Source of the DNA: Streptomyces sp. NBC_01485
GTDB taxonomy: Bacteria; Actinomycetota; Actinomycetes; Streptomycetales; Streptomycetaceae
Assembly (NCBI RefSeq): GCF_036227125.1
Contig: NZ_CP109435.1
Span: forward strand, 6,200,001-6,264,000
DNA: 64,000 bases
Direction: 5' to 3'
Shown: positions 7,995 to 15,603 of the stretch, piece by piece
How positions within the stretch are numbered: position 1 is the stretch's first letter
Layout of the letters: each line of letters opens with the position of its first letter
Notes under the pieces: generated by a model
Told to the model about the DNA's origin: nothing
Seen by the model: only the letters and a program-made list of their open reading frames with translations
Databases searched by the model: none
Made by a program: the position numbers and the translations under genes

Positions 7995-8546
7995 GTGATT
8001 GAGCAAACCGTCTCTTCCGAGCCCCAACCTGCCCACCACTTCCGCAACTTCAGCGTGCGCCTGTCGCCCACGCCGCGCGGAGCCCGCCTCGCGCGACTGC
8101 TGGCGGTGGAACAACTGCGCTCCTGGGAGCTGCCCTTGGACCCCGCCCGTCAGATCGTCGCCGAGCTCGCGACGAACGCGGCGACCCACGGACGCGTCCC
8201 CGGCCGGGACTTCCGGCTGTCGCTCTACGTCATCGCGAACACGTTGCGCATCGAGGTGACGGACACGTCGGGGGACCGGCCGCCCCGCCCCCGCCGAACG
8301 CCCCCGGAAGCCGATTCCGAGTCAGGGCGCGGACTGCTCCTCGTCGAGGCGCTCGCCGACCGGTGGGGCTGGGCACCGGAGATGCGTCCGCGCAAGACGG
8401 TCTGGGCCGAGGTCGTTCTCCCACCGGAACCCGATACCTCGTGTGCCGGTGCGAGGGGCGCTCTTTTCCCAAGGACCACGACGGTGAAAGAACCCCACCA
8501 AGCCCCACCCCTCCCGCCCGCGGCGCAAACTCACTCCCGCGAGTGA
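7995..8546 (+). CDS. Anti-sigma-factor-like ATP-binding protein (HATPase, RsbW type)
   Basis: A 183-residue GHKL ATPase domain protein. The N-box is ELATNAATHG (about residues 56-65) and the G-boxes include DTSGDRPPR and GRGLLLVEALADRWG. Such stand-alone kinases usually bind sigma factors or anti-anti-sigma factors; none is encoded next to it. It is divergent from the XRE/DUF397 pair, as in WhiJ-like loci. The start GTG 7995 gives IEQTVSS; no clear ribosome binding site is seen. The C-terminus after residue about 150 is proline-rich. Confidence 0.88.
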   Translation: MIEQTVSSEPQPAHHFRNFSVRLSPTPRGARLARLLAVEQLRSWELPLDPARQIVAELATNAATHGRVPGRDFRLSLYVIANTLRIEVTDTSGDRPPRPRRTPPEADSESGRGLLLVEALADRWGWAPEMRPRKTVWAEVVLPPEPDTSCAGARGALFPRTTTVKEPHQAPPLPPAAQTHSRE

Positions 8547-8620
8547 ATATGCCAACTCGGCTGGATTCGGGACGGGTTGTCTGCCTTACGCTCGCCACGA
8601 CACCACCGCAGACATGCGAC

Positions 8621-8656
8621 GGCCCTCGCCGGGACTGCAATCCCAATGCGAGGGCC
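8621..8656. terminator. Two-part hairpin between the ATPase gene and the next gene
   Basis: Outer stem GGCCCTCGC/GCGAGGGCC (8621-8629, 8648-8656) with an inner stem GGGA-CTGCAA-TCCC (8631-8644). It lies 75 bases after the ATPase stop and 28 bases before the next start, so it could be a terminator or a leader structure of the downstream gene. No T-run follows. Confidence 0.6.
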
Positions 8657-8684
8657 TGACCACCGAGGAAGTAAGGGCTTCCCG

Positions 8685-9524
8685 ATGGATACCGAAAACC
8701 CTAGCGCGCCGCCGTGCGCCGAGTCCCGTACCCCGCGCAAAAACCACCCCCACGCGGGCGGACTCACCCACGACAACACCCGTCACACCACCCGCTTCAC
8801 GGTGATCGGCAACCACCTCGCCCAGCACAAGGAGCTCACCCTCCTGGCGATCGGCCTGGCCGTGCACCTCCAGTCGCTCCCGGCGGGCGTCCGCGTCGAC
8901 ATCAAGTCGCTCACCGCCCGCTTCCCCGAGGGCGCGACCCGCATCGCCGCCGCGCTACGCGAACTGGAAACCCACGGCTACCTGCGCCGCGAACGCTCCC
9001 GCGTCCCCGACGGCCGCATCGTCACCCGCACGGTCTCCTGCAACCAGCCCGGCGGGCGAGGCAGCGCGCCCGAGCCCGTCAGGCCGCCCGTACGACGTCC
9101 CGCCCCACCCCGCAAGAAGCTCCCGCCGGTCCCACAGCCCGCGTACCCGGCCCCCGCCCTCCTCCAGACGGCCGTGGACCTCCTGGCCACCCTCCGCCGC
9201 GACGACCCCCGCCTCCTCCTCTCCGCCACGGACGCCGACCATCTCGCGCCGGGAGTCGCCGCCTGGCTGGAGCGCGAGGTCACCCCCACGGCCGTACGCC
9301 ACGCCCTCACCGCCGACCTCCCCGAGGACCCCCTGCGCCGCCCCGCAGCCCTCCTGGCCCACCGCCTGGCCGACAAGCTCCCACCCCTCCCGCCGTACCG
9401 AGCCCCCGCCCCACCCCAGGAGCCCCGCCCCCGACTCGAAAACTGCGACGGCTGCGACCGAGCCTTCAAATCCACGGGATCAGACAGATGCGGCGATTGC
9501 CGACAGCGGTCCACGCACCACTGA
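8685..9524 (+). CDS. Winged-helix DNA-binding protein with C-terminal zinc ribbon
   Basis: A 279-residue protein from ATG 8685 (GAGGAAGTAAGGG upstream). Residues about 35-120 form a replication-initiator-like winged helix (FTVIGNHLAQHKELTLLAIGLAVHLQSL, then RFPEGATRIAAALRELETHGYLRRER), the middle is proline/arginine-rich, and the end is a CDGC...CGDC zinc ribbon. I recall this type as a widespread Streptomyces protein without assigned target. An upstream in-frame ATG at 8577 would run through the hairpin and is rejected. Confidence 0.8.
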   Translation: MDTENPSAPPCAESRTPRKNHPHAGGLTHDNTRHTTRFTVIGNHLAQHKELTLLAIGLAVHLQSLPAGVRVDIKSLTARFPEGATRIAAALRELETHGYLRRERSRVPDGRIVTRTVSCNQPGGRGSAPEPVRPPVRRPAPPRKKLPPVPQPAYPAPALLQTAVDLLATLRRDDPRLLLSATDADHLAPGVAAWLEREVTPTAVRHALTADLPEDPLRRPAALLAHRLADKLPPLPPYRAPAPPQEPRPRLENCDGCDRAFKSTGSDRCGDCRQRSTHH

Positions 9525-9565
9525 GCCGCGTCGCTGAGCCGCACCATAGAGAACCAAGGAACCGC

Positions 9566-10450
9566 ATGGTCAGCTCGCCGCACGAAGCGATGCACCGCAT
9601 CTTCCAGCACGACACCAAGCTCTTCAGCCGCGTCTCGAAGGTCCTCGGATGCGACATTCCCGTCCCGGACAGCGTCACGATCCTGCCCACGGACCTCACC
9701 GAGACCGGCCCCGTCGAACGGCGGGTGGACACCCTCCTGCGCCTCGACAGCGCGGAACACGGCGACTTCCTTCTCGCCATCGAGGCCCAGGGCAACAAGA
9801 ACCTCGCCAAGCCCGCGAGCTGGGCGTATTACACCGCGTATCTCTGGAGCAAGTACCGGCTGCCCACGGCGCTCATGGTCGTCGTCCAGGACCACGCCAC
9901 CGCCGCATGGGCCCAGCAGCCGGTGGCCAGCGGGCCTCCCCAGTTGCCCACTCTCACCATCAGGCCCCTCGTGGCAGGCCCCCACAACATGCCGGTGATC
10001 ACCGACCCGGCCGAGGCCGGCGAGGACCTTGTCCTGGCCACCCTCGCGGCCATCACACACGCGGGCGATCCGGCCATTGGTGACATACTGAAAGCCCTGT
10101 CGACCGCGCTGCGCGACCAGCCCGAGGTCGTCGCCGACCCCATCATCGAACTCATCGCACAAGGCCTGGGCAAACGCTCGGCCAACAAGCTCTGGAGGAA
10201 TCTGGTGGCCGTGGATCTTTCCTTCTACAAGTCGGACCTCGCGGAGGAGATCCGCGATGAAGGACGCGCCGAGGGGAGTGTCAACACCTACGGCACGGTG
10301 ATACTGACCGTCCTGGAGCAGCGCGGCATCGATGTGCCTGCCGATGTGCGTGAGCGGATCGCGGAGTGCCGAGACCTGGGGTTGCTCCATACATGGCTCG
10401 TCCGCGCGGCCACTGCGCTGTCAGCCGCAGAGATCTTCGCGGACGAGTAG
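9566..10450 (+). CDS. Rpn-like PD-(D/E)XK nuclease (YhgA/putative transposase superfamily)
   Basis: A 294-residue protein from ATG 9566 (AAGGAA upstream). The nuclease core is visible: RVDTLLRL gives D55 and LLAIEAQGNKN gives E73-x-Q75, the D...ExQ pattern of recombination-promoting (Rpn) nucleases, then the helix SWAYYTAYLWSKY. The C-terminal part (about 214-294) is a separate domain starting VDLSFYKSDLAEEIRDEGRAEG, the charged helix typical of the family. Rpn proteins in E. coli are DNA endonucleases linked to phage defence. A strong internal ribosome binding site lies inside the gene, and a diverged copy of the C-terminal domain follows directly. Family call is by motif, not by search. Confidence 0.78.
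   Translation: MVSSPHEAMHRIFQHDTKLFSRVSKVLGCDIPVPDSVTILPTDLTETGPVERRVDTLLRLDSAEHGDFLLAIEAQGNKNLAKPASWAYYTAYLWSKYRLPTALMVVVQDHATAAWAQQPVASGPPQLPTLTIRPLVAGPHNMPVITDPAEAGEDLVLATLAAITHAGDPAIGDILKALSTALRDQPEVVADPIIELIAQGLGKRSANKLWRNLVAVDLSFYKSDLAEEIRDEGRAEGSVNTYGTVILTVLEQRGIDVPADVRERIAECRDLGLLHTWLVRAATALSAAEIFADE
10194..10207 (+). promoter_or_regulatory. Internal ribosome binding site and GTG start within the Rpn-like gene
   Basis: GGAGGA at 10194-10199 lies 5 nt before an in-frame GTG at 10205 (a second in-frame GTG is at 10211). Initiation here would give an 81-residue C-terminal protein ending at 10450, starting at residue 214 of the nuclease. Confidence 0.6.
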
Positions 10451-10452
10451 GC

Positions 10453-10695
10453 GTGGATCTTTCCTTCTACAAGTCAGACCTCGCGGAGGAACTCCGCGAG
10501 GAGGGCCGTGCTGAGGTCTGGGCAAAGTCCGTACTGATCATCCTGGAGACGCGCGGCATCGATGCGCCCGAGGAGGTCCGTGAGCGGATCACCGGCTGTT
10601 ACGACCTCGATCTCCTCCGCCATTGGCTCGCCCGCGCCATCACCGTCGCATCCGCCGCAGAGGTCTTCGGGGACGGGGACGAGCACGCCTCGTAG
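10453..10695 (+). CDS. Stand-alone copy of the Rpn-like C-terminal domain
   Basis: An 80-residue reading frame beginning GTG 10453, two bases after the nuclease stop. Its first 13 residues (VDLSFYKSDLAEE) are identical to nuclease residues 216-228 and the remainder is clearly homologous (RGID, VRERI, W, A..SAAE.F), with a 3-4 residue shorter linker. The catalytic domain is absent. It may be translated by coupling to the upstream stop. Alternatives are a remnant of a deleted second full-length gene or a silent cassette for C-terminal exchange. The TAG stop at 10693 is part of the mshB promoter box. Confidence 0.6.
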   Translation: MDLSFYKSDLAEELREEGRAEVWAKSVLIILETRGIDAPEEVRERITGCYDLDLLRHWLARAITVASAAEVFGDGDEHAS

Positions 10696-10698
10696 GGT
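10693..10698 (+). promoter_or_regulatory. -10 box TAGGGT of mshB, predicted leaderless transcript
   Basis: TAGGGT lies 6 nt before the mshB ATG with no ribosome binding site, so transcription should start at or next to the ATG. The box shares its TAG with the stop of the preceding small gene. Confidence 0.6.
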
Positions 10699-10704
10699 GG
10701 GCCC

Positions 10705-11607
10705 ATGAAGGAATTGCCCGGTCGGCGTCTGTTGTTGGTGCACGCTCACCCGGATGACGAGTCGATCAACAACGGCGTGACCATGGCCAGGTATGCGGCC
10801 GAGGGTGTTCGTGTGACGCTGGTCACCTGCACCCTCGGGGAACTCGGCGAGGTGATCCCGCCGGAACTGCGGCATCTGTCCGGGGCCGCCCTCGGGAAGC
10901 ACCGGCTGCGCGAGCTGGCCGCCGCGATGGCCGAGGTCGGTGTCGACGACTTCCGGCTGCTCGGCGGTGAGGGCCGTTACGGCGACTCCGGGATGATGGG
11001 CCTCGCCGACAACGACGACCCCGCCTGCTTCTGGCAGGCGGACGTCGACGAAGCCGCCGCGTCTCTCGTCGAGGTGATCCTCGAGGTACGCCCCCAGGTC
11101 CTCGTCACGTACGACGACAACGGCGGCTACGGCCACCCCGACCACATCCAGGCCCACCGCGTCGCCGTGCGGGCGGTGGAGCTGGCCGAGAGCGCCGGGT
11201 GGCGCATCCCCAAGGTGTACGTCAACCGCGTCCCGCGCTCCGTCACCGAGGCCGCCTTCGCCCGGCTCCAGGAGGAGCTGCCGGGGCTGCCCTTCACCAA
11301 GAGCGCCGTCGTCTCCGACGTACCGGGTGTGGTGGACGACGATCGCGTCACGGCGGAGATCGGCGTCGGCGGCGGTGCGTATGCCTCCGCAAAGGCCGCC
11401 GCCATGCGTGCCCACGCCACGCAGGTCGAAGTCGCCCCCGGTGAGCGGTACTTCGCCCTCTCCAACGAACTCGCGCAGCCCGTCTTCGCGACCGAGTACT
11501 ACGAACTCGTACGCGGGGAGCCGGCACGGTCGAGGTCGAGGTCGAGGGAGACCGATCTCTTCGCGGGCGTCGGCGTCGAGGCCGCCGAGGCGGGGGAGGT
11601 GGCCTGA
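10705..11607 (+). CDS. mshB: N-acetyl-1-D-myo-inosityl-2-amino-2-deoxy-alpha-D-glucopyranoside deacetylase
   Basis: Second committed enzyme of mycothiol biosynthesis: a zinc-dependent deacetylase that removes acetate from GlcNAc-inositol to give GlcN-Ins. 300 residues, LmbE/PIG-L fold. The motif AHPDDE supplies H15 and D18 and GHPDH supplies H147, matching the metal ligands H13, D16, H147 of the M. tuberculosis enzyme. Cytoplasmic. The next gene starts within its TGA stop, so the two form an operon. A short Arg/Ser repeat (RSRSRSRE) near the C-terminus is low complexity. Confidence 0.95.
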   Translation: MKELPGRRLLLVHAHPDDESINNGVTMARYAAEGVRVTLVTCTLGELGEVIPPELRHLSGAALGKHRLRELAAAMAEVGVDDFRLLGGEGRYGDSGMMGLADNDDPACFWQADVDEAAASLVEVILEVRPQVLVTYDDNGGYGHPDHIQAHRVAVRAVELAESAGWRIPKVYVNRVPRSVTEAAFARLQEELPGLPFTKSAVVSDVPGVVDDDRVTAEIGVGGGAYASAKAAAMRAHATQVEVAPGERYFALSNELAQPVFATEYYELVRGEPARSRSRSRETDLFAGVGVEAAEAGEVA

Positions 11608-12017
11608 TGGCCGATCGTGGGTCGATGCTCGCCCAGCCGCTCCGGATGCCCCCGCCCGGACGGGCCGCCGCCTGTGTGGGGCTGCTCCTGCTCGGGGCCG
11701 TCGCCGGTCTCGCCGGGGCGCTCGTCCAGGCCGGCTGGTTCCCGGGCGGACTGCTCCTCGCGCTCGTGGGCGCGGCCGGGCTGTTCGTCGGCGGGGCGCG
11801 TGCCCTGGACAGCCGCGCCGGGGCCGTCGCGCCCGCCGCGGGCTGGATGATCTCGGTCGTCCTGTGCACCGCGGGCCGTCCCGAGGGCGACTTCCTGTTC
11901 GGCGCGGGAGGCGGCTCGTACCTCTTCCTGCTCGGTGGCATGGCGCTCGCTGTGATCTGTGCCACGATCGGTTTGGGGCGGCAACCGGGCGGCGATGACG
12001 TCCGACTTGGCAAGTGA
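11607..12017 (+). CDS. Small integral membrane protein downstream of mshB (DUF6113-like)
   Basis: 136 residues, ATG at 11607 sharing one base with the mshB stop (TGATG). Four hydrophobic stretches are visible (AAACVGLLLLGAVAGLAGALVQ, GGLLLALVGAAGLFVG, AGAVAPAAGWMISVVLC, YLFLLGGMALAVICATIG), so it is probably a four-helix membrane protein. No catalytic motif is seen. Conserved linkage to mshB in streptomycetes is from memory; function unknown. Confidence 0.8.
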   Translation: MADRGSMLAQPLRMPPPGRAAACVGLLLLGAVAGLAGALVQAGWFPGGLLLALVGAAGLFVGGARALDSRAGAVAPAAGWMISVVLCTAGRPEGDFLFGAGGGSYLFLLGGMALAVICATIGLGRQPGGDDVRLGK

Positions 12018-12171
12018 CGTACCACTTCACCCTGGCGGGCCAGTGGGAGTCCGGTGTGGGTTTCCTCGGCGGTCATGGGATACGGGCCAGAAGTGGCCAG
12101 TATGGTGGTGCGCGCCGCCGAGCTGCCCGTGAGGTCGTGGCGGGCGGCGGAGCCAACCTGGAGAACCTGCC

Positions 12172-14589
12172 TTGAGTCGTGAAACTGACAGTCCGTCCTC
12201 CGGGCCCAACGGGTCCAACGGGCGCGGCGGAGCCGCCTATCCCTCGGGCACGCCGCCGTACGGCACCCCTGTGGTGTCCGACGGCGGCGCGGACGCGGGT
12301 CGTTCGGCCGCGCGACCGGAGGAACGCAAGACCGAGACCACGCTGACGACCCGGATCCGCATCAACATCCCGGGATCGCGGCCCATTCCGCCGGTCGTCG
12401 TGCGCACACCCGTCGCCGGCACCGACAGCGCGGGCGACGACAGCGCCAACGGCAACACCAACACCGGGGCCGACGCGCAGTCGGCGGCTCCGGCGGGTGG
12501 CGTCGGGTCCGGGTCGTCCGACACCGGCTCGTACGAGCTGCCCGCCGAACCGGGGCCCAGCGCCGAGGAGAAGAAGAGCGACTGGTTCGCTCCCCGCAAG
12601 TCCGGGCCCGCCAAGGGCGGTCAGGGCGGCGGCTCCACCAACGGGGCCGGTCTGCCGGGCGGTTCGGCCGCCGGATCCGCATCCGCATCCGCAACCGGAT
12701 CCGGTGCTGGTGCTGGTGCTGCTGCGCCTGGTGGCGCGCGGCCGGGCACCGGGCGTCCCGGTGGCGTGGTCGGCTCCATGAGCGTGCCGGGCCGTGCCCG
12801 CTCCGGCGGCACCAACGGCTCGGGGATGCCGGGCGGTGCCACGGGCGGACCCGTGGCTCCGGGCCACGGCGGCGGCACGGGCTCCTTCGACGTCACCGAG
12901 GCACTCGCCGCCGGCCCCCTGGGCAACAACAACGGCTCGCGTCCGGGCCAGGGGCGTGCGCAGGGCCAAGGGCAGCAGGGTCAGGGCGGTGGCGGGGCCG
13001 AGCCGCGCCGCGACAACCTGCCGTACTTCTCCGACAACGGTCAGAACGGTCAGGGCGGGCAGGGTAGCCAGAACGGTCAGGGCGGTCAGGGTGGCGGGTT
13101 CCCGGCCGGGCCCGGTGGCTCGTACGACTTCAACGGTCCCGAGGGACCCGGCGGTCCCGGCGGCCGAGGCGGCCCGCAGGGCGGCCCGGCGGGACCGACC
13201 GGCGGTCCGGTCACCGGCGACGGCCCGATGGTGCCCCCGATGGGCGGCAGCGCGCGCGGCACGGCAGGCGCGATCGGCGCGGCGGGCGCCCCCGGCGCGA
13301 CCCGCGCGCCCGGCACACCCTCCGCTCCCGGTGGCCCCCGTTCCACCGCCCCCGGCACCGGACGTCTCCCCGGCGGCGGACTCAGCGACGACACCGCGAT
13401 CCTCACCCCGCAGAAGCACGCCCCCGAGCCGGGTGCGGGCGGCTACGGCGTGCGGCCCGTCGACAACGTCTCCGGGCACACCCTCACCAGCGGTATCCCC
13501 GTCGTGCCCTCCGGCGGGCCTGGCGGCGGCGCCACGCACACCGACGGGCCGCTGCCGCACACCCCGCCGAAGGGGCCGGACAAGGGCACGCAGAGCGCGT
13601 CCGCGGGCGGCGACTCCAGGAACTCCAAGAAGCAGAAAAAGAAGAAGGGCCGCAGCAAGCTGCCCCTGCTGGGCGGCCTGGTGGTCGTCGCGGGGGTCGG
13701 CGTCTACGGCGCCGGTCTGCTGATGAACCACTCCGACGTGCCCAAGGGCACCACCGTCCTCGGTGTGGAGATCGGCGGCGGCACCCGTGACGACGCCGTC
13801 AAGACGCTCGACGACGCCTTCTCCAAGCGGGTCGCCCAGTCGCTGAAGCTGTCCGTCGGCGGCGGCACCGTCACCCTCAAGCCGGACCAGGCGGGCCTGC
13901 AGTTCGACATGCAGGCCACGGTCGACGACGCCGCCAAGAGCGACTACAACCCGGTCTCCGTGATCGGCTCGCTGTTCGGGCAGCACCGCGAGGTCGAGCC
14001 CGAGATGCCGGTCGACGAGGAGAAGCTCCAGGCCGCTCTGGAGAGCGCGGCGGGCGGCTCCGGCTCGGCCACCGACGGCACGATCAAGTTCGAGTCGGGC
14101 AAGGCCGTCGCCGTCTACGGCAAGGCGGGCAAGGGCATCGACGCGGCGAAGGCCGAGTCGGCCGTGGTGGACGCCTACCGCGACCAGGTGGAGACCGGCA
14201 CGACCACGGCGGTGAGCGTGCCGACGACCACCAGGCAGCCGACGGTGTCCGACGCCGAGGTCGACCGCATGATGAAGGAGTTCGCCGAACCGGCCATGTC
14301 CGGCAAGGTCACGCTCCAGACCAAGGACGGCCTGCACAGCATCGCCTTCAGCCCGAAGAACTCCCTGTGGAAGTTCCTCCAGGTCAAGGCGGTCAACGGC
14401 AAGCTCGTCGAGAGCTACGACCAGCCCGCCCTGAAGGTGCTGTACGGCGGCACCTTCGACACCGTGCTGATCACCCGCGGCACCGGCCAGAAGACGGCCG
14501 TCACGGTCCAGGACGTCATCGGCGCCCTGCGCCCGGCCCTGAAGAGCACGACGGACCGGATCGCGACCATCGAGACCGACCCGAGCTGA
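12172..14589 (+). CDS. Large membrane-anchored protein with VanW/peptidoglycan-binding-like extracytoplasmic domain
   Basis: 805 residues from TTG 12172 (GGAG 8 nt upstream). Residues 1 to about 490 are a disordered Gly/Pro/Ser/Gln-rich cytoplasmic region. A lysine cluster (KKQKKKKGRSK) precedes one membrane helix at about 497-520. The outside part resembles the PG_binding_4 module found before VanW domains: KGTTVLGVEIGG, then LKLSVGGGTVTLKPDQAGLQFD and SDAEVDRMMKEFAEPAMSG repeats. A cell-wall role is inferred. It is transcribed alone; a 30-bp palindrome follows its stop. The TTG start fits the spacing, but upstream alternatives cannot be excluded. Confidence 0.8.
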   Translation: MSRETDSPSSGPNGSNGRGGAAYPSGTPPYGTPVVSDGGADAGRSAARPEERKTETTLTTRIRINIPGSRPIPPVVVRTPVAGTDSAGDDSANGNTNTGADAQSAAPAGGVGSGSSDTGSYELPAEPGPSAEEKKSDWFAPRKSGPAKGGQGGGSTNGAGLPGGSAAGSASASATGSGAGAGAAAPGGARPGTGRPGGVVGSMSVPGRARSGGTNGSGMPGGATGGPVAPGHGGGTGSFDVTEALAAGPLGNNNGSRPGQGRAQGQGQQGQGGGGAEPRRDNLPYFSDNGQNGQGGQGSQNGQGGQGGGFPAGPGGSYDFNGPEGPGGPGGRGGPQGGPAGPTGGPVTGDGPMVPPMGGSARGTAGAIGAAGAPGATRAPGTPSAPGGPRSTAPGTGRLPGGGLSDDTAILTPQKHAPEPGAGGYGVRPVDNVSGHTLTSGIPVVPSGGPGGGATHTDGPLPHTPPKGPDKGTQSASAGGDSRNSKKQKKKKGRSKLPLLGGLVVVAGVGVYGAGLLMNHSDVPKGTTVLGVEIGGGTRDDAVKTLDDAFSKRVAQSLKLSVGGGTVTLKPDQAGLQFDMQATVDDAAKSDYNPVSVIGSLFGQHREVEPEMPVDEEKLQAALESAAGGSGSATDGTIKFESGKAVAVYGKAGKGIDAAKAESAVVDAYRDQVETGTTTAVSVPTTTRQPTVSDAEVDRMMKEFAEPAMSGKVTLQTKDGLHSIAFSPKNSLWKFLQVKAVNGKLVESYDQPALKVLYGGTFDTVLITRGTGQKTAVTVQDVIGALRPALKSTTDRIATIETDPS

Positions 14590-14607
14590 CCCGCAGGCAG
14601 TGTCCAC

Positions 14608-14637
14608 GGTGCCGCATGACATATGTCATGCGGCACC
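14608..14637. promoter_or_regulatory. Perfect 30-bp palindrome (operator or terminator)
   Basis: Left half GGTGCCGCATGACAT is exactly complementary to the right half ATGTCATGCGGCACC with no spacer. Beyond one mismatch, GTCCA/TGGAC extend it by 5 bp, and GCAGTGTC/GACACTGC flank it further out. It lies 18 bp after the previous stop and 51 bp before the ABC ATPase start. No T-run follows. Confidence 0.8.
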
Positions 14638-14688
14638 ATGGACGGCCGACACTGCCGCCCGCCGCGCTGCCGGGCGACGATTGCTGTC

Positions 14689-15603
14689 ATGACGACGACG
14701 ACAGCGCCGGTGGTCGGATTCGACCAGGTGACCAAGAGCTTCGGTGACGTACGGGCCGTGGACGCCCTGACGCTCGCGCTGCGCCCCGGCGAGACCGTGG
14801 CGCTGCTCGGCCCGAACGGCGCCGGCAAGTCCACCACCCTCGACCTGCTGCTCGGCCTCAAGCACGCCGACAGCGGCGCCGTCCGCCTCTTCGGCGCCAC
14901 CCCGCGCGAGGCGATCGTCGCCGGGCGGGTGGGCGCGATGCTCCAGAGCGGCGGCCTGATGGACGAGGTGACGGTCGCCGAACTGGTCCGGCTCGCCTGC
15001 GCCCTGCACCCGAAGCCGTACCGCCCCGCCGACGTGCTGGCCCGCGCCGGGGTCACCCAGATAGCCGACCGCAAGGTCGACAAGCTCTCCGGCGGCCAGG
15101 CCCAGCGCGTCCGCTTCGCCCTCGCCACCGCCGGCGACAGCGACCTCATCGTCCTGGACGAGCCCACGACCGGAATGGACGTCACCACCCGCCAGGCGTT
15201 CTGGGCCACCATGCGCGAGCAGGCCGACCAGGGCCGCACGGTCCTGTTCGCCACCCACTACCTCGAAGAGGCCGACGCCATCGCCGACCGGGTGCTCGTC
15301 CTGCACCGGGGCCGGCTGCTCGCCGACGGCACGGCCGCCGAGATCAAGGCGAAGGCCGGGGCCCGCAGGATCGCCTTCGACCTGGAGGGCGGGATCGACG
15401 AGGCCGCACTGCGCGCCCTGCCGTTCCTCACCACCCTCGACGTGTCCGGCCGCACCGTCCGCATCCAGTCCACCGACGCCGACGCCACCGTCCACGCCGT
15501 GTACGGCCTCGGCCTCTACCCGCACAACCTCGAGGTCGCCGGGCTCGGCCTGGAGCAGGCCTTCGTGGCCCTCACCACCGCCGAGGAGGCGAAGTCGAAG
15601 TGA
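14689..15603 (+). CDS. ABC-2 type transporter ATP-binding protein (daunorubicin/lipid exporter type)
   Basis: 304 residues from ATG 14689. Walker A GPNGAGKST near residue 42, Q-loop LQSGGLMDE, signature LSGGQAQR near 134, Walker B LIVLDEP, H-loop FATHYLEEAD. A C-terminal regulatory extension of about 90 residues follows. It pairs with the membrane subunit that starts inside its stop (GTGA), and a histidine kinase and response regulator follow, so this is a transporter with its own two-component system, a layout common for antibiotic-peptide or envelope-stress efflux (for example YvfS/DesR-like). An ATG at 14623 lies in the palindrome and is rejected. Confidence 0.94.
   Translation: MTTTTAPVVGFDQVTKSFGDVRAVDALTLALRPGETVALLGPNGAGKSTTLDLLLGLKHADSGAVRLFGATPREAIVAGRVGAMLQSGGLMDEVTVAELVRLACALHPKPYRPADVLARAGVTQIADRKVDKLSGGQAQRVRFALATAGDSDLIVLDEPTTGMDVTTRQAFWATMREQADQGRTVLFATHYLEEADAIADRVLVLHRGRLLADGTAAEIKAKAGARRIAFDLEGGIDEAALRALPFLTTLDVSGRTVRIQSTDADATVHAVYGLGLYPHNLEVAGLGLEQAFVALTTAEEAKSK

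Noticed and set aside
8714..9565. 5' extension of the Rpn-like gene to 8714
   Set aside because: That part is the Pro/Arg-rich shadow of the winged-helix gene in another frame; the nuclease homology starts at ATG 9566, which has a ribosome binding site.
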